From NCBI GenBank assembly GCA_019321725.1, contig CM033105.1:17019861-17083860 (forward strand): a stretch of DNA of 64,000 bases. Reading direction: 5' to 3'. Under the pieces are notes generated by a model that was given only the letters and a program-made list of their open reading frames with translations, made no database searches and was not told the DNA's origin. The position numbers were made by a program, and so were the translations under genes. The stretch is from Paulownia fortunei. Its lineage: Eukaryota; Streptophyta; Magnoliopsida; Lamiales; Paulowniaceae. Shown one piece after another: positions 48,139 through 60,326 of this stretch (position 1 is its first letter; the number at the start of each line of letters is the position of its first letter).

Positions 48139-48781
48139 ATTTACATAATACTAAACTATTAAATTTACTTTTAATGATAATATATATTATATTTACCATA
48201 GTAGATATATACTTTCAGATATAATTATGATATAATAGATATCATATATACTTTATATATAAGCGTATAAATATAATATATCAATATGCATTTATATGTC
48301 TACAAATGTATTTACAAATTTATTTTTGTATATACGAGAATGAATATATAATACTAAAATATATTATTTAATTTTATTGTTTTGTAGTGTTTCAAATATT
48401 AAACTAAGTAATATATATTTATCTAGATATTTATATATTTAGTTATGTACTAAATATTTACTGTAAATAGAATATTCACTAACGTATGCTGTAAATTATT
48501 AATAAGTGTTAATAAGTGTTAATATCTGTCATTCATTATGAATAAGTATCAGTAAAATATTGTAAATATATAGTTTTTGTCTACAAATAAAATCATTATT
48601 ATATAATAGTATATTTATAGTATATATTTACTACATATCTCTTATAGAAATTTTCAAACAAAATACATTACACTTAAATTATTATTTTTAACAATATTTC
48701 TTACATTAAGAATATTTTAGTCATGTGCTTAATTTAATTTCGTTCGTTGAATTAAAATTAAATTATTTAATTTTTGCTCAT
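48139..48781. other. AT-rich DNA, nothing recognised
   Basis: Strongly AT-rich with many TATA/ATAT runs. No open frame or repeat of note. Confidence 0.5.
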
Positions 48782-48889
48782 GGTTGAACTCTCGAATTTT
48801 GTGTTTGAACTCCATCTGAAACGAACGACTAAGACGGTTGAACTCTCGAATTCTGTGTTTGAACTCCATCTGAAACGAACGACTAAGAC
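48782..48889. repeat. Recent 54-base tandem duplication
   Basis: Units 48782-48835 and 48836-48889 are identical except for one T/C difference. Each starts GGTTGAACTCTCGAATT and ends CGAACGACTAAGAC. Confidence 0.95.
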
Positions 48890-49899
48890 GTAACAAGAAT
48901 TATCATTGAAAGATCACTTCAAATGTATATAAATTAATACCTCATCAGTATTTATTTAATGATCGAAATAAGAAAAATATCATCCGCTCATTAATTAATT
49001 TCATTCGTTAATTAATCAAATCATGCGTACCTGAATAATAAAAAAAAACAAAAAAAAATTGTAGTCTTCTATTCTTCTTTATTAAGATTAAAGAGTTTTG
49101 GTCCACTATGTTTGGACCCCCTCAATTTTGTGGTCCTTCTCTCTTAAAACTTAAATTTATGCTATAATTTTCATTCTCCCAAAAGTCTAATAGTCAGAAT
49201 TGAACACCTTTTGACATCCAAAATACCAGTCTTCACTCCCTTAAATGTGAAAGTACCTGCAAAAATATAATTAAATTAAAATGAGATCAAAATAAATAAA
49301 AATAAATAAAATAGAAACAAAATTTCCGCCAAGGGTAATTACTACTCAAAATTCAGTTTAAAGTTGAACAAGCCCACAGAAAAATGCACTTCGCAAAGAG
49401 CAAGAAATAGTGTCAAACTAAGACCTCACATAGAACGTCAGAGGTAACGGTACGGCCACAAACCCATCCCGTTGAAAGGAAAAATCTTGAAAAAAACAGA
49501 TTAGTTACTCAAAATCAAATTATCCAAAATATATTTAATTAAAGTTTGATGACAATTATGGCAAAAAAGAATTACGAGTATTAAGAATAGTTGATTCAGT
49601 GAAGTCCATATTTGGCCTGGAAAATTAATTTAAGGTGAAATTAAGAATTTAAATCTCTTTGGAATCTGAATTGACCCTTAGTTCTTGATTTTGATTCATA
49701 ATTACGGGTAAACTAATTACTATACAAACAGTTGTCCAAGTGAAAATATGTCGGATCCTTTTCGGGTCCCGTTGGGTTTTCGGTCACCGGAGTACAAAAA
49801 ATCCCGTTCCGTTCAAGAACCCATTTGCCAGTCTGACGCCATTGTCACCGTGTTCTGACGTGATCACCGCCGGAGCTATCGATTCAACCGCCCAAACAC
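48890..49899. other. Intergenic DNA downstream of the serine-rich gene
   Basis: AT-rich, with no mobile element recognised. The 3' untranslated region and terminator of the minus-strand gene at 49900-50505 should lie in the right part; I see no unambiguous polyadenylation signal. A plus-strand frame at 49740-50138 is mostly the shadow of the gene. Confidence 0.4.
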
Positions 49900-50505
49900 T
49901 TAAGCCTTTGACATCCCGGACAGCCGGCTGGGGCGCGGCCGGAACTCACCACGTCGTCGCTGCTGATGGGAAGAGGGGCGAATCAAAGCCGCCAGAGCCC
50001 TCTTCATCAAATCCCCCTCCACAGTACCGATCCGCACCAGAGAATTCTTCATGGCGGAGAGCCTCATATTCAGCCCGCTGGAGCTCCCACACGACGCCGT
50101 TTGTGAGTTATTTGAAACCCTGTTATTGTTATTGCTGAGCCCGCGTTTGTGTAAGCTGCATCGGAAAGAACCGGGGTGGTTGGTGGGCGAGCACATGCAC
50201 GTCCTCTTCTGAGGCGCGGCGGCGGCCGGGGGTTTGTCCGCTCGGGTCGAAAAGGAAATAGAGCGGTTTGGGGAACCGGGCCGGTCCAGGGAGAAGCTGA
50301 GGGAAGGGGAAGGGTACTTATAGAGGTCTAAGCGGGTGGGGGAGGCGGGTCTCTGAAGGGAATGGGCGGTGGTGAAGGCGGATGCGAAGGCGGAGGAGGA
50401 ATGGGACGATGTCGAATGGGTGGAGTAGTGGCGGTTGAATCTTGAGGAAGGGGAGATGGACCGGATGACCGGTCCGCTCGATCTACGAGCTGCAAAGGCC
50501 GCCAT
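49900..50505 (-). CDS. Serine-rich protein of a plant-specific family
   Basis: An intact single-exon gene of 201 codons, the only clear ordinary host gene here. The protein is Ser/Pro/Arg-rich. Residues 1-95 are low complexity (RHYSTHSTSSHSSS, YPSPSLSFSLDRPGSP). A conserved block CMCSPTNHPGSFRC is at 103-116. A second conserved block is at the C-terminus, MRLSAMKNSLVRIG (147-160) then LIRPSSHQQRRR (174-185) and PRPSRLSGMSKA. These two blocks define a family usually annotated as serine-rich protein-like or proline-rich, of unknown biochemical function. No signal peptide or membrane segment. Base composition is much more GC-rich than the surroundings. The first ATG (MAAFAARRSS) is used; a TATA box lies about 115 bases upstream. 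Confidence 0.92.
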   Translation of the reverse strand: MAAFAARRSSGPVIRSISPSSRFNRHYSTHSTSSHSSSAFASAFTTAHSLQRPASPTRLDLYKYPSPSLSFSLDRPGSPNRSISFSTRADKPPAAAAPQKRTCMCSPTNHPGSFRCSLHKRGLSNNNNRVSNNSQTASCGSSSGLNMRLSAMKNSLVRIGTVEGDLMKRALAALIRPSSHQQRRRGEFRPRPSRLSGMSKA

Positions 50506-50619
50506 TTTTACTGAAACTGCTGCTTAATCGAATTTTTCTGACGCTTGTTTTCTTTCTATTGTGAAAGAAGAGGGGATTTGCGTGTTCAATTTGGCAAACC
50601 GGACTTTACTCGAGCTACG

Positions 50620-50627
50620 TATTTATA
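50620..50627 (-). promoter_or_regulatory. TATA box of the serine-rich gene
   Basis: Minus-strand TATAAATA, about 115 bases upstream of the start codon, leaving room for a 5' leader of about 85 bases. Confidence 0.7.
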
Positions 50628-50643
50628 GAGTCTGATTTTTTTT

Positions 50644-50680
50644 GGTGGGGTGGGGGGGGGGGTTTGGGGGTGGTGTGGTG
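50644..50680 (+). other. G-rich tract upstream of the serine-rich promoter
   Basis: Plus strand GGTGGGGT, an 11-base G run, TTT, GGGGG, TGGTGTGGTG. Four or more G runs close together could form a G-quadruplex on the plus strand, just upstream of the minus-strand TATA box. Confidence 0.6.
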
Positions 50681-50684
50681 ATGT

Positions 50685-53101
50685 TTTGTTTACTTTTCCA
50701 ATGTGATTTTTTCAATTTCTGATTAATTGCAGTTGCGGCCCCTCATTCTAGAGAATATGAATTAAAGACTTGTGTAATTAATGCATATTGGTTCTTAGTT
50801 GTTAAGTATTAAGATTAAGTCCTCTAATTGCATGGGCATCAATAGTAGGCCCGTGCTAATTGCGCGTTTGGAACCTTGTCGTACCGTTGCTTTTGTGAGG
50901 CACCATCTTTTTGACTTGACTTGAAATACCATTCCATTATAATATTAGTTTCATGTACGATACAAAGAATTAGTGAACTTGAAAATTTGTGTGAACAAAC
51001 AAAAGATAAAAAAGATACTTTGTGTTTGGTAAATATGTAGAAATCTTCATTTCATTCAAATTTGGAAGATAACAAAGAAAAATATTGTATTGACTTCGGC
51101 ACTATTTGAACAATTTGTTGTAATTAAAACTCAGTTTACAAGATCATACAATTTTATCATGTTTTATAATGCATAAGAATATCAAAATCTTAATCTTCAA
51201 ATGCTTATCGTGCTAAAAATTTTAATGACATGCAATAATTACAAAATCATCAAATAAAACAAATTCCTATATTTTAACTCTGCAAATTAATGAAAAAAAT
51301 TATTTTTTGAATTTATTTTAAAAAATATATATTTTGAAAAAGTGTATTAAGGAATGTGTAGTATGTTTGGTTTTATTTTGAAAATATCCTACAATGCAAT
51401 GATTAGAATGTTTTCAAAATATTTTGAAAAAAATGTGTTTTTATTGAAAAAAAAAATTTAATATTTTATTTTATTTTTTGAGAATAAAAATATTTTGGAA
51501 AAAAAAAAAAAGCAAACATTGCCATGATGTTTTAGTCGAATTAAAATTGTCTTCGTGGTCAAAATAGAGTACTCACGATACTAGGGGCCCCAAGGTAAAA
51601 TCTTGACAAATATCATGCAAGTGGTATTTTAAATTACTGCCAATAAAACTTGACCAAGTGGTGGATTCCTAACCAAGAAACTCCAACCATAGTTTTAAAA
51701 AGTATTGGAAACTGTAAACCATGGGCTGCCCATCCCCACAGATAAGCAAAACGACAAAGCACTGAGCCGTTTGATTTAACTAACCTTCCTGTGGGAGGGA
51801 AGGGCAAAACAGTCAGTGGGATGCACGCCACGTACGCGATCTACTTTGGTGACACACTCCTCATAGATTCCACGTATTGTGTTAGTACTATTTTAACATT
51901 TATTCAACTAAAGTATAGTGTAAATATAAAATAAAAATATTTCCCCATCATTTTTGCGGGGAATAATGTGATGGGGTGCTGATAATGATCATGTGGGGGT
52001 GTTGTCCATGGAGAATAATGACCCATTTTTGGGTGCCTTTTTGTTTTGTTTTGTTAACCATAGAACATAGTTTATAACTTTGTATGATGAGGTTATTTGT
52101 TTAAGGTATTTGGGGGACATTTTAATTAACAAATGTTTTAGAATTGTCGGATTTTGATCGATATAGCTTAGTAAATTGATATTACATGAATATTATATAA
52201 TTTAATAATTATGAATGGATGTATATTGAAATAGACTAGGACAGGACTATCTCAAGATTTTTCTATTACTTAGAGTGCGTGTCGAGTTGTATATTTTTTT
52301 TAATCAGGTATTAGAGTTTGTTTTTTCTTTTTCTTTTTTATTTTTAAAGCAGATTTTAAAAAAGGAACCAAACCTAGGATTGTTGTCTGCCTACATAAAT
52401 AGGGTTGGGTGCTTAAATGTACTTTATATAGTTTATATTGTATTTTATTTTATATATACATGTTAAGTGTATATAATTTTTATTAAATATATTTTATATA
52501 TTTAACATATATTTATAATGTATGATACAAAATATAATATTGAATTAAAATAGAAATTTCGAACTAATTGATAATAAATGATAATGAGTGCTCTTGTAAG
52601 CCACAAACGTGTGAAGATTATACAATATTCTTGATCTCCTCATTTTCAATCTTTGTTGATAGTACCATATCTTACCTGACATATAACATGCTATGTTTTT
52701 TCCTTTTTTTGATATCATGACGTTTGAGTTGATTTGAGTAAGATTAGAATCTTTTCATTACAAGAGTGTAATAGGGAATTCGAGTACACATCAATTCTTT
52801 TTTTAATAATTGAGCTTAAGAAGAAAAAGACTATTTTAATTATTGAGCTTAATTAACAAAAAAAAGACTAATTTATATTTTACATTTTGAGTAATGAAGT
52901 ATTTTTTTTTCATTTTTTAAAACTAGTAGTTCATTATACTCTATAAATGACGGGCATCAACATGAATTGACTAGAAAATGATTAGAGTACAAAATGTTGA
53001 AATAGGGTGAGCCCAATTGTCAGCCCAATAATAAGCTCTTAAAACTTTATAACTATTAAGTATAGAGTTTCAGTTTCATGATGATTACGGGTTAGAGTCA
53101 A
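50685..53101. other. Intergenic DNA upstream of the serine-rich gene
   Basis: AT-rich with A/T homopolymers. 51640-51850 is less AT-rich and contains CACGTACGCG (51829-51838); the minus frame there (51634-51831, 65 codons) is unrecognised. No mobile element recognised with confidence. Confidence 0.4.
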
Positions 53102-53569
53102 TAGGGTGGGCATTCAATTTTGGATCTCAATTTGATTTGATCGGATTTTACCGATCAAGTTGGATTTTTTTTGAAGAAAATTTGAATTTTGCGTGATCCG
53201 AATCCGATTACATACTTTTCGAATTGGTTATCGAGTAGAAATTTTCTACTCGAATTATTCGATTGGGTATCCAAAATAAATTTTAATAAAATAAAAAATT
53301 ATAAATTCTTATACAGACCATCATCAGCACAGCTCTCAAGCCCTCAAATTTCTTCCAGTTGAATAGGAGAATATAGGAAGAAAGAGGAAAAAAAAAAGAA
53401 GAAGATGTGGAGGAGAAATTCATAAAAAAATAAATAAAAATAGTAAAAGAAGATGTCAAGTAACCGAGTATATCGAGTTGGTGTTGGATAACAAAATATG
53501 CTACTCGACATATTGGGTACCCGATCCGAACTACCCGAACCGAAATATCCGACCCAATGCCCATCCCTA
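53102..53569. mobile_element. hAT-type MITE
   Basis: A 468-base element with terminal inverted repeats TAGGGTGGGCATT (53102-53114) and, on the other end, the inverse TAGGGATGGGCATT (53556-53569), one indel apart. It is flanked by an 8-base target duplication, AGAGTCAA (53094-53101) against AGGGTCAA (53570-53577), one mismatch. The subterminal regions carry repeated ATCCGA/CCGAA and TACTCGA words. There is no coding capacity; open frames inside are Ser/Phe low complexity. Confidence 0.85.
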
Positions 53570-54159
53570 AGGGTCAAACCCGGATATGCCCCAAAATCAT
53601 CCAATTTGGGCGAATTTTAGGACCGTAAACGAATTTCAAATTTTAGTATTTTAGACCCAACACACTCCAATTAAATTATGTATATTCACATATAATATTT
53701 AATTTTATAAATTAAAATAAGAATGTAAAATTAATAAATAATATATTTAAAAGTAAAAATATGTGTTTGAAATTATAGTTATCGAGAATTAAAATATGCA
53801 CACATAAATTTGCAATAATTAATACTTTGTAAATAATATTATTTTATTCTATTTATAAAGTTATGATGATATTTTTTAGTATTTTCAAAATTGATTTAGT
53901 GGATCCAATCTACCGAGTCTTGTGTTCGGAGAGGGTCGAGTCTTGGGTTCATAAAAAGATCAGTGGGTCAGCGAGTTTTCCCAAATCTGTCCTAAGCCCG
54001 ACTTGTTGTCATTCATATTCCAATTCCATACAAAATTGTGGGTGGTAGTTTAATTTTGTGATAGTTTTTTCAAATTGAGAATATAATATTATTGATAGCT
54101 TAATGTGAAAAAGATGACCCTCAATTGTTCTATGTTATAAATTCACCATCGATAGTGAG
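53570..54159. other. AT-rich spacer
   Basis: No feature recognised. 53880-54050 has a mildly GC-richer patch with CCGAGTCTTGTGTTCGG, possibly old hAT debris. Confidence 0.35.
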
Positions 54160-56087
54160 TAGGAATGACAATGGAACGTGTTCGGAATGAATTTGATCAA
54201 ATTTAGAACTCATTTCACAAAAATAAAATTGGACTTGAGACCCGCTCTCGAACTAAAAACCGAACAGGTCCAAGCCGTTGGACCAACCAACCCACAAATT
54301 TGTGAATTTTCTATTCCAGGGTCTTGTCAAAATGCCAAGCATCCAAGTATTGAAGAGCTCAAAAATCTCTTCCTATTAATTTTGTGCAACCAAATTTCAA
54401 TCACCTACCTTATTAGCTAACAAAGCACTCGATATGTGAGAGCAAAACTTACCCCAAGTTCTTCAAAGATTTTACTAGCTCCTTGAGCGAATGATTTTCT
54501 GAATCCAACGCCCTAAGGTAAGTAGTTCGATTGCTTAGCTTATCTGTGATATATGAAATGAAATCATTACTAAATAATTTGAAAAATGACATAAGAAAAC
54601 TTGAAAAAATATTTACTAGGAACAATATCGAGTATCCATCTCAGTTTTCCTCGTTTATTATCGGTGGGAAGATGGACTTGTCGGAGGCTAAATCGCGAGT
54701 GGGAGACTGTGAAAACGGCGGAGAGTTGCCTTGAATAGAAACCATAAGAATATTATAAAGAAGGCAGATCGTGATTATTTGACTAAAGAGTTTTGAGACA
54801 AGTAATTATAATAAAAAAAACTAATATATATATCGGGACGGGTCCAATAGGACCCGTTACCTGCCCCTTGACCTGACCACGGGCTGGGTCCAAACCGGAC
54901 CCTGCTTGTGACCGGACCGTTGACCACAGTTCACATATCGAACCCGTGAACCGCCCTATGAGTTTACGGGCCGGTTATGGGTTCATTTTTTTTAAACATC
55001 GGACCCAGCAGTTTTTTAATTTTTTAATTTTTTAATTTTTTTAATTTTTTTAATTTTTTAATTTTTTTAATTTTTTAACCAAAATACTGAAAATATTGTA
55101 AAAATATCTCAAACATGTATTGAACTTGTGACCTATAAGTTATTAACAGAATACTCAAATCAATTGAGCTAACAGGTCATATGTCTATAATTTTGAAAAA
55201 GTGCATAAATAAGTCTCATGATTTATTTTTTCATTTTTTTCCCCTCAAATTATTTTTTTTTATTTCTGAAAATCAATATAATTGGTGTTATGCCTATTTT
55301 TAAATTTAATTAATTAGTTTCACCAAGTTACAAATCAAGTCCAATATTTAAGTATTTTACATTTCATCTTAAAAATAAGTAAAGTTTTAAAAATTATCTA
55401 ATGATACTATTTTATAATTATCTTAATAATAAGTAAATTTGTATTTTTTTTAAAAATATTTAATGATGCTACTTTACAATTATCTAGTGTTTATTCCCCA
55501 ACTTCTCATTTAATATTATTAAATTATTACAATATTGTATCGATTTTATATGATAACATTAACTCTAAAGATCAAAATTTAGTAAATTGTGATTTTTTAA
55601 TGCAGTGTAAATGAAAAAAATATTTTTTAGAAATTCCATAAATTAATTTAGTCACTTTTGTTTTGACCATATGCTTAAATTTTAGCTATTTTTTTTTAAA
55701 TTTAAGTTAATTTTTTTTCATTAAGTTCAAAAATTAACAATATTTTTTGCAAATTTAAGTTCAAAAAATTGAAATAAAATAAAATAAAATATAAGGGTCG
55801 GAATCGGAACCAGCGGTTAACCAGAACCGTAATTAGAACAGTCATAACAGTTTTGGAACCCGGACCGTAACCGGATTTGATGGCTAAAGTTAAGGGTCGG
55901 GATTTTTTTAAACCATGGAACCGATGGTTCCTGAACCGTGGTCAGATCTACCTGTCCCTAACCCCCTGGGTTTAAAAAATCAAATTCATTACCCGCTTTG
56001 AGACCTATTTAACTGAGGTTGAACCCATTTCGAAGGAAGTAGATTCATTATGTGTCCGATTTTAAATTTACCCTATTGTCATCTTTA
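54160..56087. mobile_element. Probable nested hAT-like elements
   Basis: The outer termini TAGGAATGACAATGG (54160-54174) and the inverse of CCCTATTGTCATCTTTA (56071-56087) resemble hAT ends with a degenerate 8-base flank (ATAGTGAG / ATGAGGAG, 5 of 8). Inside, 54834-55960 has its own imperfect inverted ends (CGGGACGGGT...CTGACCACGG against AGGGACAGGTAGATCTGACCACGG) and CCGGACC/GGAACCG-rich subterminal regions typical of non-autonomous hAT elements. No transposase frame. Confidence 0.45.
55011..55077. repeat. (TTTTTAA)n simple repeat
   Basis: About nine units of T5-7 A2 in the middle of the hAT-like element. Confidence 0.85.
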
Positions 56088-57935
56088 ATGAGGAGTGATC
56101 AAGAAAATAGGCTTGACCGAATAATCATCAAGAACGAAGTTGGCATGAGTTAAAGGGTGTTAATATAAATTTATTTAAAATAAGTTTTTTACTTAAAACA
56201 AATATTTTATTACATCTTATAAACTATCAAATTTCTTATAAATTTTTTGTAGAACTTATAAATACAGCCAAACATCATTTCGATAGATGGAAGGAAATTT
56301 TATATTTGGAAAACTGTGGTCTGGTGGTGTCAAGAGGTTTGTTGTCTACTTGAAAATATGGGAAATGGATGATAATAAGACTTATATTGAGTTTTATTAC
56401 AAGCATAAATGTGTGAAAACTATGTAATTTTAATTTCCTTATTGCAATCTTTGTCATAGCGCCGTATATTAGAAAATGCTATATATGCTATTGAAATTAT
56501 GCATATATGCTTGCTTTGTTCTTATGTTAGAGATTATATGTGACGAACTTTAATTATGAAAATTTCTTCATTTCAATTAATCGGATTCCATAGAAAATTC
56601 TCAAGAAGAAGAAAAAAAGGTTCTTTTTATGGTTTGAGAATATAAAAAAAAAACGTTTTTAGAAGAGTGAAAATATTATACTTCATATTTAATTTTATGC
56701 ATAAGCATGCAAAAGCATATGAAAGAAGGCTTTATCTAATAATATCGTGACTAATTTACTGATTTAATTATTCTTTTCGCATACTATTATAATGTGAATC
56801 TTGGGAAGTCAAGTTGTTGATAGTGAGAGTTTGGGCACTTTGAAAACGGTAGAATTCCATTTTAAGTTTGATGAAATAAAGATAGCAATATGTATAACGA
56901 AAGATTACATGTAGTTAAAAAAAAAAAATGTTAACTTCATTGATTTCAACTTAAAAAAATATATTAGAGTGGTGCAAACGCTTTTTTGTAACTTAAAATA
57001 TAAGGAAGATTATTGAAAATTTTGTATTATTTACCTTAATGTAAGTAATTATTCGATCAATTTGCGGAGCAAATCTTTATTGACTCTCACTTTGTTGTAT
57101 AAGAAAATGTACAAGTAAACAAGTTTCATTTTTTTTCTTTTTTCACAATTTTTTTTTAGTAACATAAGGTGAATTTTTTAGGTGTACTAGAGTATAAAAA
57201 ATCGTACAACACATATGTAACGTTAATTTTTGTAGATTTAAGAAAGTCAAAATTTGTTTGCCTAATATTCATTGTTCACATCAAGATTTTGAAAAATCAT
57301 TAAAGTACTAAATTTCAAAGATAGTTGGGGAGTAGGAGGGGCCAAACATTGAAATATATACAAATTCCTATATGATAATACATGTGCATACATACACATA
57401 TATATAGTCACAATATCAAAATCTTTGGGGCCATGTTCCTCTTAGCCCATTTGTCAATTAACTGGTGATTTTTTTATATAATTATAAAATCATTAAAATA
57501 TATATTTAATTAATGGTTTTGATATTTTATATGAAGTTATTTTGTTTTTCTTTTTAATTTTTTTACAAGTCTAATTTACTTATATAATAAATATTTATTA
57601 TAATATCATATTAAGAGAGAACAATATTAATTTTTTGACACTTTATACGTATATATGTAGGTTATAACTTGAACCACGTGATATTTTTGTACTTAACTCT
57701 CTCTCTTCAATTTTAATATTTTGTATTTAACTCTCTCTCTCTCTCTCTCTCTCTTCAATTTTAATTCGAATCTTAACACTTCCATTCCCGTAAAAATATA
57801 TTTATCACTTCTGAAGAGGTTTTTGCATTCTTCTAAATTTTAGCGCGTAGTACACATTGCTATTGAAACGTGTTTGGTCCGTCTGTTTAACCAAAAACCC
57901 ATGACCTGTACAATGGTACAACACTATTAACTTCG

Positions 57936-57997
<62 letters not shown>

Positions 57998-58850
57998 CAA
58001 GAATGAAAAGAAAGCAATAATTTACTCATGTAGTTTTATCACCTCGGATTCCAATATAGTTGTGCTCATGTAATTAGTGGAGCCACTGATTTGTATAAAT
58101 AGTAAAATATGTATTAAAGATACGTAAGTTGATTAAATATTGCCTATAAATAAATTGAAAGGTAAAAAAAAAAAAACAGACGAAAAAAGGATTTTAATGA
58201 TGCTTGATTTTCAACCCTGCATTCAAAAGTCAATTTTAACTAAACTAGGAAGATTCTTAGACATAACATGGAGACTGGAGAATAAGTCAATTGGGGCTTA
58301 TGGGAAGAGTCAAATGGGGAATGAGTCCAGTGGTAGCTTCACTGTTGGAAAGTCTCTTGTCAACAAATGAAGCTTCATTTAATCTGTCAGATGGAGTACT
58401 AAATTTTTAAAGAAAAACCAAATTTGATTTTTTTTAAAGAATTTATAGGGATTATAGGACATTTTTTTTATTACTTTTTGTCCAAGGGATTTTTTGAAAT
58501 TCGTAGAGTCTGTTTGGTCTCATTGTTTGTTTTAAGTTTACAATTTTTTCTTTCAAAAGTTTTAAACAGAAAATGTGATATAAATATGTGTTTGGATTTT
58601 TATAAGTAAAAAGTTTACAAGTTCATGTAAAAATTTGATTTTAGGATTTGAAAACAAAGAAATAAAAAAGTGTTTGGTTTACAATATCAAGCTTGGAGCC
58701 TGACTTGTATTTAGTTGGGCTCGTGGGACTAATATTAGGGATAGTAGTGATGATTTCGTCTGAGCTAAGCTGGATCGCTTTAAGTATTTTTGAACTGTAT
58801 AGTTCCTAAATTAATCTAAATTGAGTGAGTAAATCATATCTAAATGGATT
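56088..58850. other. AT-rich intergenic DNA with microsatellites
   Basis: No gene recognised. (CT)n is at 57731-57753, beside a partial duplicate of its flanks (AACTCTCTCTCTTCAATTTTAAT near 57692-57714). (AT)n of about 28 units is at 57940-57995. A 76-codon plus frame at 58140-58370 (MPINKLKGKKKKTDEK) is unrecognised and probably chance. Confidence 0.5.
57940..57995. repeat. (AT)n microsatellite
   Basis: An uninterrupted run of about 28 TA/AT dinucleotides. Confidence 0.95.
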
Positions 58851-59303
58851 GACCTCATTTCACTTGAGTAGGTCTAACTTGGTTGTCGGGTCTTTAATCC
58901 AAAATTGATCCAAAAAGTTAAATTCAAGAGGTACGAAATTATAGGATGGAACAAATAATTGATCTAATAAAATTAGTCCAATAAGACAATTTGAAAAGGT
59001 TCATATGATAAATTCAACCCAATGAATTTAGAAAATTCATTTGGTGCATGTACTGCTTCACACAATATTACACTTTCCGACCTTATAATTATAAATACCT
59101 CATCTTAATTCATTATAAGGTACATAAAATAAGTATTACATATTCTTCCTCTTGAGCTTTATGACTCACTTGAGCGTCGGGGCTTCCTCGGGCTCACTCC
59201 AGGGACCCCTATCTGTTTGTGCGTGCTGCAGGCAGATACCTATCCAATATATCACTACGACAAGAGATGTCGATATCATAAGATATGGATTCATGCCACA
59301 TCA
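58851..59303 (+). repeat. Probable 5' LTR of a third Tat-like element
   Basis: A TATA box TATAAATA at 59090-59097, a GC-rich R/U5-like stretch with TTGAGCGTCGGGGCTTCCTC, and an end CACATCA at 59297-59303, followed at 59305-59324 by TTAACGTTGTTTGTGGGAAC, a decayed Tat primer site. The left boundary is not determined. Confidence 0.55.
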
Positions 59304-59689
59304 TTTTAACGTTGTTTGTGGGAACACTAGCCTACATCACTGAGGTGACCGACCGATGAAATTTAGAGTTTGAGAAACTGGCATTCATGACACCCTTCAC
59401 AAGGGAATATTTGAAGGTCGCAACGAGAAGAGGTCACATCTACGACCCGAATCAACATACTTGAACCGAAAGATGACTCGGTGTGATGAAGCAAAGAAGA
59501 TGATGTCGAACCCCCGACTTGATGACACGACTGCACTCAACGACGAAGCGACACATGACAACGACATCCAGCATGGTGGCCTTGCCATCACCTTGACTTA
59601 GAAGGTTCGAGCTACTTGCTCGAGTTGAGACACCCCACGAACAATAACACTCCAATCGTCTCGACTTGAACTCAAATTGAGCGCTTGAG

Positions 59690-59900
59690 ATGCAGTAAAA
59701 AAGTAACATGCAGCTCTAGCCCAAAGCTCGAGCCGCAGCACTACCAACGGGCAGCTCGTGCTGCAGCAGCTGCGCGCTCGAGCTTTTCGCTAACAGCTGG
59801 GAGCTTGAGCTGCCAAGGATGCCAAGAAACAGAGGATGCCAAGAAAAAAGCTCGAGCAAGGAGCTCCAGCTGCCGAGGATGCCAAACATATTCTTGATGT
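59690..59900. repeat. CTCGAGC/GAGGATGCCAAG repeat block
   Basis: Interspersed copies of GCTCGAGC and GAGGATGCCAAGAAA. The 48-base stretch at 59838-59885 recurs nearly identically around 60515-60562, on the other side of the captured gene fragment. Confidence 0.6.
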
Positions 59901-60326
59901 GCCGCATTATTTCTTCTCGTTTTTTATTCATCTACTGGAATTCTCCCTGTTTGTTCTTTCCACTAAATAGGAGTCATCTCTGGATAAAAGAACTGTTCTA
60001 GAGAAAAAAGATGCAGCGTGATCCAGCAAGATTCTTTCACATTCTTTACCTCAATGAGAATCAAGCTATATACGCCACTAGAGTGGCATGAAATGCCTTG
60101 TATAAATCTAGTAATCCACTGAAGGGTAGCAGAACATAAAAAACAAGAAGAAAAAAAAAGCAGAGAAGAATGATAAGCAAACATATCTAATAAGAATGGT
60201 GTGTGATTTAAATAGACCTAGATTACCACATTAATGATAGGATCCAAAAAGTGTACCAAAAATTTATAACCAAAGACATCATTGCAGAAGACAGGGACAT
60301 GTGATACTATTTTTGTTTTTCCCCAC
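59900..60326 (-). other. Probable 3' flank of the captured SRP40-type gene
   Basis: Element-unlike, AT-richer sequence between the two CTCGAGC repeat blocks, continuing downstream (minus strand) from the stop codon at 60327. It fits a 3' untranslated region and flank carried along with the exon. This is inferred from position only. Confidence 0.4.

Noticed and set aside
49740..50138. 132-codon plus-strand frame over the serine-rich gene
   Set aside because: Opposite-strand shadow. The minus frame has both conserved family blocks and a TATA box.
53283..53604. Minus-strand frames of 86-93 codons rich in Phe and Ser
   Set aside because: Fall inside the hAT MITE and translate A/T-rich subterminal sequence.
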